From: Rhodococcoides kyotonense
GTDB lineage: Bacteria > Actinomycetota > Actinomycetes > Mycobacteriales > Mycobacteriaceae
Assembly: GCF_900188125.1 (NCBI RefSeq)
Contig: NZ_FZOW01000021.1
Coordinates: forward strand, 20,810-84,809
Direction: 5' to 3'
DNA: 64,000 nt
In this document: positions 26,199 through 34,175 of the stretch, piece by piece
How the letters are laid out: each line of letters begins with the position of its first letter
Numbering within the stretch: position 1 is the stretch's first letter
Translations under genes and position numbers: made by a program
The notes under the pieces: generated by a model
Seen by the model: only the letters and a program-made list of their open reading frames with translations
Told to the model about the DNA's origin: nothing
Database searches by the model: none

Positions 26199-27626
26199 TC
26201 AGAGAGTTCCGACGAGCGCGCGTGTGCGAATCACATCCGCGGACAGCGCCGCGATCAGTTCTTCCTTGGATGCGAAGGTGGTCTGCCCGCGCATCCAATG
26301 ATCCAGTCGGACTTCGATAGTGACGCCGTAGAGGTCGCCGGAGAAGTCCAACAGATGGGCTTCCAGGAGCCGAACGCCGGACCTGCCGTAGAAGGTGGGG
26401 CGTCGTCCTACCGAAACTGCTGCTGCGACAACGGATCCATTCGGAAGCAGGCATCTTCCTGCCCAGACGCCATCCGCGACCGAATTGAACTCGTCGAGCT
26501 CGACGTTGGCTGTTCGAAAACCCAGTTCTCGACCTCGTTGGTCTCCGCGCACTACTTCTCCTGCGACGCGGCGGGGCTCGGGGGCTCCGGTTGCGTCGAC
26601 CGGATGCCCGCCGATGCTCATCCCGAAATGCCACATCATCGTGCGCGCAGACGGCGGGAAATTACTGGGAGTCGATGTGCTGTAACCACATTCGCGCACT
26701 ATCTCGACGAGATCGGCATCGGTGTCGGCCGGAACGACGGCGGCGTCGCTGTTCCTGTGACGCACGACGATGACTGTCCCGCCACCGTTCTCGGCCACCA
26801 TGGTCAGTGCATCAGCGGCGATGTCACGTGAGAGGTGTGGCGCGGAATCTGTCTCGCGCTCGGCTCGTACCAGTGGGGCGGAGTTGTCCGGGAGAGTGTC
26901 CAACGAGTACGCAACGTATTCGATGCCGGACACATCGCTGGAAAAGCCGACGCAGTGGACCGGTCCGTATTCGGAGGGTCGTGCGACCGTGAACTGTGTC
27001 TGCAGATGTAGTTCGGTGATGCGTCGGTAGATCGCGACGTCTTCGACGGAGACGACGGCCAAGCCGTGCTCGGTTGCGAAGCTCGCGGCTTCGGTCGACT
27101 CGGCGATCTCGGTCGGGTCGTTCTGAGAGACGAGAGCAGTGAACGACCCAGCTCGCCGCAAGCCGGCGATGGTCGTCAGGTCGATGGTGGCTTCTGCTGC
27201 GCCTCGGCGCCCCAACACGCCGCCGTCCGCAGTCCGCACGGGAAGCACGTGCCCCGGTCTGGTGAACGTATCGACGGTGCTGGCATCCTCGGACAGAAGA
27301 CGCAAGGTCCGTGCCCGGTCGGCTGCCGATATTCCAGTGCCGGGCCCGACCGCGTCCACGCTCACGGTGTACTCAGTGCCTGCGTGGTCGCGGTCTGCTC
27401 CGACCATGGTCGTCAACTGGAGTCGATCACACTCGGCGCTGGTCAGTGCTGCACAGACCAGCCCCGAGCCGTAGCGGACCAGGAATGCGACCGACTCGAC
27501 TTCCGATTTCTCTGCGGCAACGACGAGATGTGCGTCGTCGTCCCGCCCGGCCCCGGTGAGCACAACCGGCCGACCGGCGCTCAGGTCCGCCAGGGCGCGC
27601 TGTACCCGAGTGGTTGGACAATCCAT
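26199..27626 (-). CDS. Fused RibB-like/RibA-like/riboflavin kinase protein
   Basis: This 475-residue three-part protein is unusual. Residues 5-202 align with dihydroxybutanone-phosphate synthase (DHAGTEYTVSVDA, GISAADRART, RPGHVLPVR). The metal-binding RENEGD motif reads RDDDAH, however, and the second metal histidine (GHTEA) reads GAAEA. Residues 210-315 resemble GTP cyclohydrolase II but lack its zinc cysteines. Residues 352-475 form a riboflavin kinase domain (GDQRGRELGFRTAN, SVGRRPTF, LLEAHLLDFSGDLYG with candidate catalytic E422). No FAD-synthetase domain is present. The likely activity is FMN formation, with the front domains vestigial, structural or sensory. GAGG precedes ATG 27626 by eight bases. 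Confidence 0.8.
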   Translation of the reverse strand: MDCPTTRVQRALADLSAGRPVVLTGAGRDDDAHLVVAAEKSEVESVAFLVRYGSGLVCAALTSAECDRLQLTTMVGADRDHAGTEYTVSVDAVGPGTGISAADRARTLRLLSEDASTVDTFTRPGHVLPVRTADGGVLGRRGAAEATIDLTTIAGLRRAGSFTALVSQNDPTEIAESTEAASFATEHGLAVVSVEDVAIYRRITELHLQTQFTVARPSEYGPVHCVGFSSDVSGIEYVAYSLDTLPDNSAPLVRAERETDSAPHLSRDIAADALTMVAENGGGTVIVVRHRNSDAAVVPADTDADLVEIVRECGYSTSTPSNFPPSARTMMWHFGMSIGGHPVDATGAPEPRRVAGEVVRGDQRGRELGFRTANVELDEFNSVADGVWAGRCLLPNGSVVAAAVSVGRRPTFYGRSGVRLLEAHLLDFSGDLYGVTIEVRLDHWMRGQTTFASKEELIAALSADVIRTRALVGTL

Positions 27627-27693
27627 TGCTGGCCTCGATTCTCGGGGAACGATTCGTTCACTGTGACGAGCGTCGCAAACTTCCGATGCGGTG

Positions 27694-27709
27694 TCAACAT
27701 CAACGTAGA
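27694..27709. promoter_or_regulatory. Operator copy upstream of the riboflavin-kinase fusion
   Basis: TCAACATCAACGTAGA differs from TCAACnTnnAnGTTGA at one position and lies 67 bp before the fusion start codon, in the 111-bp gap after the alcohol dehydrogenase gene. It ties the flavin kinase to the same regulator as the flavin enzymes. Confidence 0.68.
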
Positions 27710-27737
27710 TATTGATCAGAGGCCGATATCGGCGGGG

Positions 27738-28673
27738 TCAGTACACCGCTATCAGCCGTGCATCCGCGGAACCTTCCTCGAGGCGATGCAGGCCGGCCGG
27801 AATGTCGTCGAACGTGATCTGTTCGGTGTTGGGGCGGACGGAGCCGTCGGCGAAGAGTTCGAGAATTGCCCGAGCCTCCTCTTTGGTTCCGTTGGACGAG
27901 CCGACGATCTGCACTTCCTTCATGGTGAGGTTCGGGATCGATATCGACGTGGTGTCCGAACCGAGGCCGACCTCGACGATTCGGCCTCCATGACGGATGG
28001 CGTCGACTGCGGAACCCAATGTGTTTCCGGCGCCTGCGAAGTCGATGATGAGGTCGAGTTCCTCGGACTCGAAGTCGCGGATATCCTTCGATATTGCGGT
28101 TGCGCCGAGTTCTGTTGCCGACGCCCATCTCGATTCGTTCAGCTCGGACACGTACACGGTTGCACCTGCAGCCAACGCGATCTGGACGCCGAAGAATCCG
28201 AGACCTCCGAAGCCGATGATTCCCACTTTCATGCCGGATTCGATCCGGCCTGCCGTGTGTACCGCGCGGTAAGCGGTGCGACCGGAACACGTTGCGGGCG
28301 CGGCGTCGCGGAACGAGAGTCCGTCGGGCAGCGTGACGGGCAATCGTGCCGGCACCACGACCTTCTGGGCGTAGCCGCCGTTGATCGCCGTTCCGGGGCC
28401 GTCCGTCGTCGCGGGAATGCCGATCCGGTCGCCCGCCGCGAACTCGGTCACGTTGGAACCGACCTCGACGACTGTTCCGACGATCTCGTGCCCCAGGGTG
28501 ATCGGAACATGGCCGAGGAGGGACGTGATGGTGCCGTCCATGAATCCGATGTCGGAGTGGCACAGGCCGACCGCCCCTGTTTCGACGAGGACATCGTCGG
28601 GCCCGGGGGTTGGATCTTCGGACTCCACCTTTGTGAGCGGTTCGCCGACCGCTGTGAACTGCCAAGCCTTCAT
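27738..28673 (-). CDS. Zinc-type alcohol dehydrogenase (MDR family)
   Basis: This 311-residue medium-chain dehydrogenase has GLCHSD (zinc ligand Cys38) and LGHEIVG as catalytic zinc motifs, then an NAD(P)-binding GIIGFGGLGFFG loop. The four-cysteine structural zinc lobe is missing: the matching stretch reads IPATTDGPGTAINGGYAQ. The protein is accordingly shorter than the usual 340-350 residues. ATG at 28673 follows AGGAAAGG. With its own operator 130 bp upstream it is the last recognised member of the regulon and would oxidise an alcohol or reduce an aldehyde intermediate. Confidence 0.87.
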   Translation of the reverse strand: MKAWQFTAVGEPLTKVESEDPTPGPDDVLVETGAVGLCHSDIGFMDGTITSLLGHVPITLGHEIVGTVVEVGSNVTEFAAGDRIGIPATTDGPGTAINGGYAQKVVVPARLPVTLPDGLSFRDAAPATCSGRTAYRAVHTAGRIESGMKVGIIGFGGLGFFGVQIALAAGATVYVSELNESRWASATELGATAISKDIRDFESEELDLIIDFAGAGNTLGSAVDAIRHGGRIVEVGLGSDTTSISIPNLTMKEVQIVGSSNGTKEEARAILELFADGSVRPNTEQITFDDIPAGLHRLEEGSADARLIAVY

Positions 28674-28804
28674 GTGTGTCAGCCTTTCCTCGTGTCAGCG
28701 CTTCTGCGGGCGGAGACGTGCTGTGCCGCTGAGGTATTCGTCCGTCCGGCAGAAGAAAGTGACGAGCGACTCGGGGGAACTGTAGGCCTGACCCGACCAT
28801 CACG

Positions 28805-28820
28805 TCAACATCGGAGTTGA
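28805..28820. promoter_or_regulatory. Operator copy upstream of alcohol dehydrogenase
   Basis: TCAACATCGGAGTTGA differs from TCAACnTnnAnGTTGA at one inner position; both outer half-sites are intact. It is the rightmost copy seen. The gap extends to the DUF1801 gene at 28954, whose control by this site is doubtful. Confidence 0.62.
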
Positions 28821-28953
28821 TAATCGGCTGGGGTGCATGACTGTAGCGAACAGGGGCGGGACTCCACCGGGGCCGACCCCGCGAGCGTCGCGCTTCGGCG
28901 GATCTCACTAGCTCGCTCCCGGTGAGCCGGGCATCGCATTAAGGTGATCGTTC

Positions 28954-29295
28954 ATGAGCGAAGACTGGCGAACCGAGACCGTATCCAAGATCCGGACATT
29001 GATCGAGGCCGCAGCTCCAGGTGTCACCGAGGAAGCGAAGTGGAAGAAGGCGTCCAATCCCGACGGCGTCCCGACCTTCACCCTCGACGGGCTCATCTGC
29101 ACGGTCGAAACTTACAAGGACAAGGTGAAGGTGACGTTCGCGAAGGGCGCATCGCTCGACGATCCGTCCCACGTGTTCAACGCCAGTCTCGACGCCGGTA
29201 CACGTCGGGCCGTCGACATCCGCGAGAGCGACCCGCTGGATTCCAGGGCTTTCTCCGCCCTGATCGCCAGCGCGGTCGAGCTCAACAAGCGCTGA
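28954..29295 (+). CDS. DUF1801-like small protein
   Basis: This 113-residue cytosolic protein resembles DUF1801/YdhG-type domains: an N-terminal helix, EEAKWKKASNPDGVPTFTLDG, then ICTVETYKDKVKVTFAKGASL and a C-terminal helix. The fold is related to iron-chaperone and YjbR-like proteins, but no function is established. ATG at 28954 follows AAGGTGA. It precedes a membrane protein by 49 bp on the same strand and has no evident link to the regulon. Confidence 0.72.
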   Translation: MSEDWRTETVSKIRTLIEAAAPGVTEEAKWKKASNPDGVPTFTLDGLICTVETYKDKVKVTFAKGASLDDPSHVFNASLDAGTRRAVDIRESDPLDSRAFSALIASAVELNKR

Positions 29296-29344
29296 CGGGT
29301 CCAATTCGCCCAGGTGCGCGTCGGGAGCGAACTACAGTGCTTCC

Positions 29345-30223
29345 ATGAGTCGGGGCGCGTCGCTCGGTCGAGTCGCGGCGGCGTATGTCGTGGCCGTGGC
29401 CGCGGGTTTGGCGTGGCTCGTGTGGGGTCCGGAGACCGGCCAGCTCTGGCTCGACACCGTGATCGCAGATCTGATCGCAACGTTCGTGATCTTCGTGGCC
29501 AGTCGGATCTATCGCAATTCCAGCTTCTACGACGCATATTGGAGCGTCATTCCGCCTCTCTTGGCGCTGTATTGGTGGTTCGACTCAGGAGCAAGAGTCG
29601 ACGACGCCCGGTGGTGGCTGATGATGTCGATCATGTTGGCGTGGTCGGTGCGGCTCACAGGTAACTGGGCTGTAAGCTTTTCCGGTCTCCACCAAGAGGA
29701 TTGGCGTTACCCACTACTCCGCGCGCGTGCGGGGCGATTCGAGTTCGTCGCGGATCTTCTTGGCATTCATGTCTTTCCGACCCTCCAGGTGTTCGCCGGA
29801 CTGATTCCCGTGTACGTCGTCGTGACGCGCACCGATGAGCCGCTCGGTGTGCTCGACGTCGTCGCATTCGTCGTCGGCATCGGTGCGCTGAGTATCGAGA
29901 CGATCGCCGATCTGCAGATGCGATGCTTCGTGGCCGCCGGGTCGTCGGGGCAGATCATGGAGAGTGGTCTCTGGTCGTGGTCGCGGCACCCGAACTACTT
30001 CGGAGAGTTCGGAGTGTGGCTGTCGTTCGGGCTGTTCGGATTGGCCGCCGATCCAGGTACGTGGTGGGTGCTGTCGGGCGCCGCAGTGATGCTGCTGATG
30101 TTCCAGTTCGTGAGTATTCCGATGATGGAACAGCGAAATCTCCAGCGCCGGCCCTCATACCGCGATGTCATCAGCCGGGTGCCGCGATTCGTCCCACGTC
30201 CGCCGCGGAGAGTGTCTGCGTAA
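29345..30223 (+). CDS. DUF1295 membrane protein (steroid-reductase-like fold)
   Basis: This 292-residue protein with about six to seven helices is related to 3-oxo-5-alpha-steroid 4-dehydrogenase and isoprenylcysteine methyltransferase folds. The diagnostic C-terminal block is present: LWSWSRHPNYFGE, then a helix pair and MMEQRNLQRRPSYRDVISRV. In the family the His-Pro-Asn-Tyr region binds a nucleotide or S-adenosylmethionine cofactor. No close ribosome-binding site precedes ATG 29345; GGAG is about 17 bases away. Substrate unknown. A 56-base hairpin repeat lies 32 bp after its stop. Confidence 0.82.
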   Translation: MSRGASLGRVAAAYVVAVAAGLAWLVWGPETGQLWLDTVIADLIATFVIFVASRIYRNSSFYDAYWSVIPPLLALYWWFDSGARVDDARWWLMMSIMLAWSVRLTGNWAVSFSGLHQEDWRYPLLRARAGRFEFVADLLGIHVFPTLQVFAGLIPVYVVVTRTDEPLGVLDVVAFVVGIGALSIETIADLQMRCFVAAGSSGQIMESGLWSWSRHPNYFGEFGVWLSFGLFGLAADPGTWWVLSGAAVMLLMFQFVSIPMMEQRNLQRRPSYRDVISRVPRFVPRPPRRVSA

Positions 30224-30255
30224 GTTAGTTTCGTGCAACATATTTCGGGACGGAG

Positions 30256-30311
30256 TGCACAGTCTCGTCCAGAAGCGACGGGATTCCGTCAGTTCTGGGC
30301 GATCGTGTGCA
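30256..30311. repeat. 56-base dispersed hairpin, copy A
   Basis: Outer arms TGCACA...TGTGCA close a 19-position stem with three mismatches and one GU pair, then a 2x2 internal loop and an inner stem GACGG/CCGTC with loop GATT. A second copy at 58917-58972 has the same length and architecture and is identical at 43 of 56 positions. It follows the DUF1295 gene and may act as a terminator or a REP-like element. The remaining bases to 30402 hold nothing recognised. Confidence 0.55.
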
Positions 30312-30402
30312 ACGAGTTTCGCAGCACCACCGCGCCCTGGCGCCTACCAGTCGTGGACGGACCGTCAGATCCCGGTGGTTGTGCTGGAGCCGGAGGCCTA
30401 AG

Positions 30403-31050
30403 TCAAGGGGTCGACGTGCCGGGGGCGTAGACGGCCGACTTCGCGAGAATCTCGCGGTTGCGCTCGTGACTGCTGGTGGCCGGGGCGACGGTGTCGGGCC
30501 ACTCCTCGATTTCGGTGAGCGCCCACTCCGCCCATTCGACGATGTGTGTGAAGTGCCCGATCATGAAGTTGTTGGCGAGCGCCATGAGGTGTTCCCGCTC
30601 GGGGAAGGTTCCGCCGTCGGTTTCCCTGATCGTGTTCGCGTGGATGCCGAACAGACTGCGGCTCGACGCCGCCTGATCGCGCATGGTCAGGAGGTTGTTG
30701 CGCAGATCGTCGATGCTTCCCTGCTCGGCGACGAGTACGCGAATCATGCCTTCGAACTCGAGTGCGGAGGGCCGCGAACCCGTCGATAACCACGACACCA
30801 ATGCGTCGCGACCCTCCGTCGTGATCGAGTAGACCGTTCGGTTGCGCGCGCCCACGGCCTGGTTGGTGGAGGTGACCAGGCCGAGGTCGAGCAACTTCTT
30901 GGGTGCGTTGTAGCTCTGCCTGTCTGCGCGCGGCCACAGTTCACCGATGCCTTTGGCGAAGTGTTCTGCGATTTCGTAGGCCGACCAATCCCGCGACACC
31001 AGCAATCCGAGGATCACGTACGACGTCGTGTTCAGGTCGTCACGAGCCAC
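30403..31050 (-). CDS. PadR-family transcriptional regulator
   Basis: This 215-residue regulator has an N-terminal winged helix (NTTSYVILGLLVSRDWSAYE, then a wing around RNRTVYSITTEGRDAL) and a C-terminal helical dimerisation domain, the PadR/AphA layout. The opening TSYVILGLL is the family hallmark. It sits 54 bp downstream of the serine-hydrolase lipoprotein gene on the same strand and may be co-transcribed with it. A small palindrome TGAACGGTTCA (31097-31107) lies about 46 bp before its start and could be an operator. The ligand is unknown. Confidence 0.85.
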   Translation of the reverse strand: MARDDLNTTSYVILGLLVSRDWSAYEIAEHFAKGIGELWPRADRQSYNAPKKLLDLGLVTSTNQAVGARNRTVYSITTEGRDALVSWLSTGSRPSALEFEGMIRVLVAEQGSIDDLRNNLLTMRDQAASSRSLFGIHANTIRETDGGTFPEREHLMALANNFMIGHFTHIVEWAEWALTEIEEWPDTVAPATSSHERNREILAKSAVYAPGTSTP

Positions 31051-31104
31051 GCTGCTTCTCCCTCCGATGCTTACCGAGCCGAAGGGTCAAGCCTAGTGAA
31101 CGGT

Positions 31105-32409
31105 TCAGTTACCGTCCGCTTCACCCACTTGGTCGATGTCGTCGGCCGTGTCGTCGTTGTCGTTGCCGCCGGACTGCGCGTAGACGTACGGAATCAAGTC
31201 CATCGCCAGTCGTGCTGCTGGGGCATTGCCGTCGGCAGTGGGTGCGAGGTTGCCCCAGATGATCATCGTGACGTCGTTGACGGGGTCGTATCCCATGAAC
31301 GAGTTGTAGCCTGGCACCTCACCGGTGTGACCGTAGAGCGGACCCATCTGCGCGAGGCCGTAGCCGTATCCGGCGGCACCGGGCGAGTCCGGGTCGGTCG
31401 GCAGCACGCTGTCCATCCGCAACTTCTGGGTGCTGTCGTCGAGAAAGTCGCCCTTCACCATCGCCTGCACCCATGTGGCGAGTTCGTTAGCCGTCGAGAT
31501 GCCCTGTCCCGCAGCCCAAGTCCACGACGGGTTGTCGTTGGTCGTGTCCCGCGGCTGCAACGACCCCGACTCGATCTCCGCCAGCCTTTCCGGGGACAGT
31601 GATTCCTTGCCTTCGCCGAGAGTCTCGATATTGCCGCTGTAGGTGTATCCCCTGCTGAAAGGCGCTGGGATTGCGGTATCGGTGTTTGCGGGGAACGACG
31701 TTCCGGACAGGTTCAACGTCGAGAAGAATCGATCCTGGAATATCTGTTCGATGGCCCTGCCGTCGAGCTGTTCTGCGATCAAGCCGAGGAGCACGGTGTT
31801 GGTGTTGGAGTAGTGCCACCCTTCACCGGGCGGGAAGTACGGCGGATTCGAGATCCCTAGTGCGACGAGTTCCTCTGGTGCCCAGACTTTTCCGGGATCC
31901 TCGTCCATGGCCTGGTTGATCTCGACGGTCTCGGTGTAGTTGTAGAGCCCGCTGCGCATGTCCAGCAACTGCCCGATGGTGATGTTCTCGCCGTTCGGCA
32001 CTTCGGGGCGATACTTGCTCACAGGGTCGTCGACGGACAGCTTGCCCTCCTGGACCATCTGCAGGATCGCCGTTCCCGTCCACGTCTTGGTGTTGGATCC
32101 GATGCGCATCCTCGTGTCGAGCGACGGCGCCTCGCTACCTCCCGATTCCGTTGCGCCCCAGGTGTTCACGTACTTTCCGTCGGGCGTTTCGATGAGTACG
32201 ACCATGCCGATCTCTCGAAAACCGGTCGCGGTCTGCTCGACGACGGAATCCATGGCATCGGTGTCGAACGGAACCAGAGCGCTGTCGGGGGCTTGCGTCG
32301 TCGACGAAGATCCCGAAGTTTCCGTGTCCGACGAGCATGAAGCGGCGAACGTGACCGCCGCGAGCACCGCTGCCAGTGCAGCGCGCCTACGTCTGGGGGA
32401 GGTGGACAT
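31105..32409 (-). CDS. Serine hydrolase lipoprotein (beta-lactamase/DD-peptidase fold)
   Basis: This 434-residue exported protein starts with a basic n-region, a hydrophobic core and lipobox AASC (Cys25), so it should be a membrane-anchored lipoprotein. The penicillin-binding fold has its three motifs: S105-N-T-K108, Y200-S-N202 and a late GHTGEVPG. This is the class C beta-lactamase/D-aminopeptidase (PF00144) type. ATG at 32409 is preceded by GGAG. It is divergent from a PBP4-like lipoprotein, so a role in cell-wall peptide trimming is reasonable; beta-lactamase or esterase activity is an alternative. Confidence 0.87.
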   Translation of the reverse strand: MSTSPRRRRAALAAVLAAVTFAASCSSDTETSGSSSTTQAPDSALVPFDTDAMDSVVEQTATGFREIGMVVLIETPDGKYVNTWGATESGGSEAPSLDTRMRIGSNTKTWTGTAILQMVQEGKLSVDDPVSKYRPEVPNGENITIGQLLDMRSGLYNYTETVEINQAMDEDPGKVWAPEELVALGISNPPYFPPGEGWHYSNTNTVLLGLIAEQLDGRAIEQIFQDRFFSTLNLSGTSFPANTDTAIPAPFSRGYTYSGNIETLGEGKESLSPERLAEIESGSLQPRDTTNDNPSWTWAAGQGISTANELATWVQAMVKGDFLDDSTQKLRMDSVLPTDPDSPGAAGYGYGLAQMGPLYGHTGEVPGYNSFMGYDPVNDVTMIIWGNLAPTADGNAPAARLAMDLIPYVYAQSGGNDNDDTADDIDQVGEADGN

Positions 32410-32461
32410 CGAGGACTCCTGCGTGAGTAGAAGGGCGACGTTCGTGAAATGTACCTGCGAA

Positions 32462-32489
32462 GTGCATGTTGCAGTGTGCAAATTGCAGT
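32462..32489. repeat. Tandem 14-bp repeat in divergent promoter
   Basis: GTGCATGTTGCAGT (32462-32475) is followed directly by GTGCAAATTGCAGT (32476-32489), differing at two adjacent bases. It lies midway between the two divergent cell-wall lipoprotein genes, where a shared regulator could bind. The regulator is not identified; the nearby PadR protein is one candidate. Confidence 0.5.
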
Positions 32490-32541
32490 ATTGTCCCGTT
32501 TCGGGTGAAAGTACAGATTTCAAGCGAAAGTCGGGTACACG

Positions 32542-34125
32542 ATGACCGTCGGGAAATATCTCGCCCTTGCCGCTGTCGGCGTGCTGCTGGTCGCGGCCTG
32601 CTCGAACGACGCGACCGCGTCGGAAACCACGGGATCGGTCGGAACGCTCCCGCCCGAGGCCGTCGACATCATGCAGACCGAGCCGTACACGACCGCTCGG
32701 TGGCCCTACCTCGTCGTCGATCCTGCGACGGACGAGGTGATCTACAGCAGCGAGGCGGACAAGCGCATGTTGCTGGCGTCGCAGACGAAGCACTTCACGG
32801 TCGGCACCGTGTACGACGAGCTCGGCGCCGACCGCCGCGTCACCACTCCGGTCTACGCGACGGCCGCGCCGTCGGGAGGAACGCTCACCGGCGACCTGGT
32901 GCTCGTGGGCTCGGGTGACCTTGCGTTGGGAGGTCGCGGTGCGTCGGAAGGAAAGTTCGAATTCGCGACCGACGGGATCGATCACGTGTATGCCGACGCT
33001 CTTCCCGGCGCGGTGTTGGCGCCCGGTGACCCGTTGGCCGGACTGAACGACCTTGCTCGTCAGGTCGCGGCGTCGGGAGTGAACCGTATCGACGGCGACG
33101 TGCTCGTCGACGCACGGCTGTGGGAGACGTACTCCACGGTCGAGGGGCTCGTGCCGTCGATCTTCGTCAACGACAACCTCGTCGACATCCAGGCAAGTCC
33201 GGGCTCGCCCGGTGAACCCGCGTCGATCGAGATGCTGCCCGGCAACGGGCTTTTCACGCTCGATGCGCAGGTGACGACCGGTGCTGCAGACAGTGATTCG
33301 ACCCTGGCGGTCGAGGCGGACGCGGTCGACCCCACGCTGATCCGCGTCAGCGGTTCCGTGCCTGCGGGCAAGACGTCGCTCACCGTCTTCCGCATCACCG
33401 ACGCGGAGAGTTGGGCGCGACAGTTGTTCGTGGAAGCGCTCCAACGCAACGGGGTTACCGTCTCGTCGACGTCGAGAGTCAACGATGCAGCGTCGTTGCC
33501 GGCCAGCGACGGTTATCAGGATGCCCTGAGGCTCGCGAGCCTCGAGTCCGCGCCGCTCGGTGAATCCGGCGGAATGATTCTCGCGACGAGCTACAACACC
33601 GGCGCCAATACCTTCCTGTGTCTCCTGGCAGTCGAGCTCGGATCGGACAACTGCGAGGACGGACTGCCGACGGTTCGCGCGTTGGCCGACGAAGCAGGCG
33701 TCCCGGCAACGGATCTGGTGATCACCGACGGGCAGGGCGGCGACCCGTCGTCGGCGACCCCGCAGGCGATCATCACGTGGTTGAAGTGGGTCGATGAGCA
33801 ACCCTGGGCGGACACGTTCTGGGCAGGCCAGCCGATACTCGGGGAGCGCGGCTCGCTGGTGGGCGTCGGGGTCGACAGTCCGGCGAAGGGGCTGGTCGTC
33901 GGCAAGACCGGCACATCGGCCGACGTCGAACCGGTGACCGAGAGGCTCTTCATCAATCTGCAAGCACTGTCGGGCTATTTCGACGTCGGCGACGGGCGGC
34001 GACTGCTGTTCGTCGTCGGAGTCATGGGAGCGGTTTTCCCGGACTTGCCACGTGGGGTGTTCCAGGTGGGCGACGACGTCGGGATGGTCGCGGCGGCGAT
34101 GCAGCAGGCGCAAGCCGCCGAATGA
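32542..34125 (+). CDS. dacB: D-Ala-D-Ala carboxypeptidase/endopeptidase (PBP4/DacB type) lipoprotein
   Basis: This 527-residue class C low-molecular-weight penicillin-binding protein trims or cleaves peptidoglycan cross-links outside the membrane. A signal peptide ends in lipobox VAAC (Cys20). The active-site set is complete: S80-Q-T-K83, S350-Y-N352 and K455-T-G. The long insert between the first and second motifs is typical of the PBP4 family. The frame opens directly at ATG 32542. Lipid anchoring of a PBP4 is less common than simple secretion. It ends in a strong hairpin shared with the convergent zeta-like toxin gene. Confidence 0.87.
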   Translation: MTVGKYLALAAVGVLLVAACSNDATASETTGSVGTLPPEAVDIMQTEPYTTARWPYLVVDPATDEVIYSSEADKRMLLASQTKHFTVGTVYDELGADRRVTTPVYATAAPSGGTLTGDLVLVGSGDLALGGRGASEGKFEFATDGIDHVYADALPGAVLAPGDPLAGLNDLARQVAASGVNRIDGDVLVDARLWETYSTVEGLVPSIFVNDNLVDIQASPGSPGEPASIEMLPGNGLFTLDAQVTTGAADSDSTLAVEADAVDPTLIRVSGSVPAGKTSLTVFRITDAESWARQLFVEALQRNGVTVSSTSRVNDAASLPASDGYQDALRLASLESAPLGESGGMILATSYNTGANTFLCLLAVELGSDNCEDGLPTVRALADEAGVPATDLVITDGQGGDPSSATPQAIITWLKWVDEQPWADTFWAGQPILGERGSLVGVGVDSPAKGLVVGKTGTSADVEPVTERLFINLQALSGYFDVGDGRRLLFVVGVMGAVFPDLPRGVFQVGDDVGMVAAAMQQAQAAE

Positions 34126-34129
34126 ACCC

Positions 34130-34175
34130 CTCGTGAGTGTTTATGTATAGAGGGGTATACATGAACACTCACGAG
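34130..34175. terminator. Bidirectional terminator hairpin
   Basis: Arms of 20 bases at 34130-34149 and 34156-34175 pair with a single GU position around a six-base loop. It lies four bases after the dacB stop and overlaps the stop codon of the convergent zeta-toxin-like gene. Confidence 0.75.

Noticed and set aside
30233..30430. Small open frame of 65 codons after the DUF1295 gene
   Set aside because: It runs through the 56-base hairpin repeat, has no ribosome-binding site or recognisable domain, and its 3' end overlaps the PadR gene.
31105..34113. One very long minus-strand frame covering the serine hydrolase and the region opposite dacB
   Set aside because: Only the part from ATG 32409 has a signal peptide, lipobox, ribosome-binding site and penicillin-binding motifs. 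The upstream part is the shadow of the plus-strand dacB gene.
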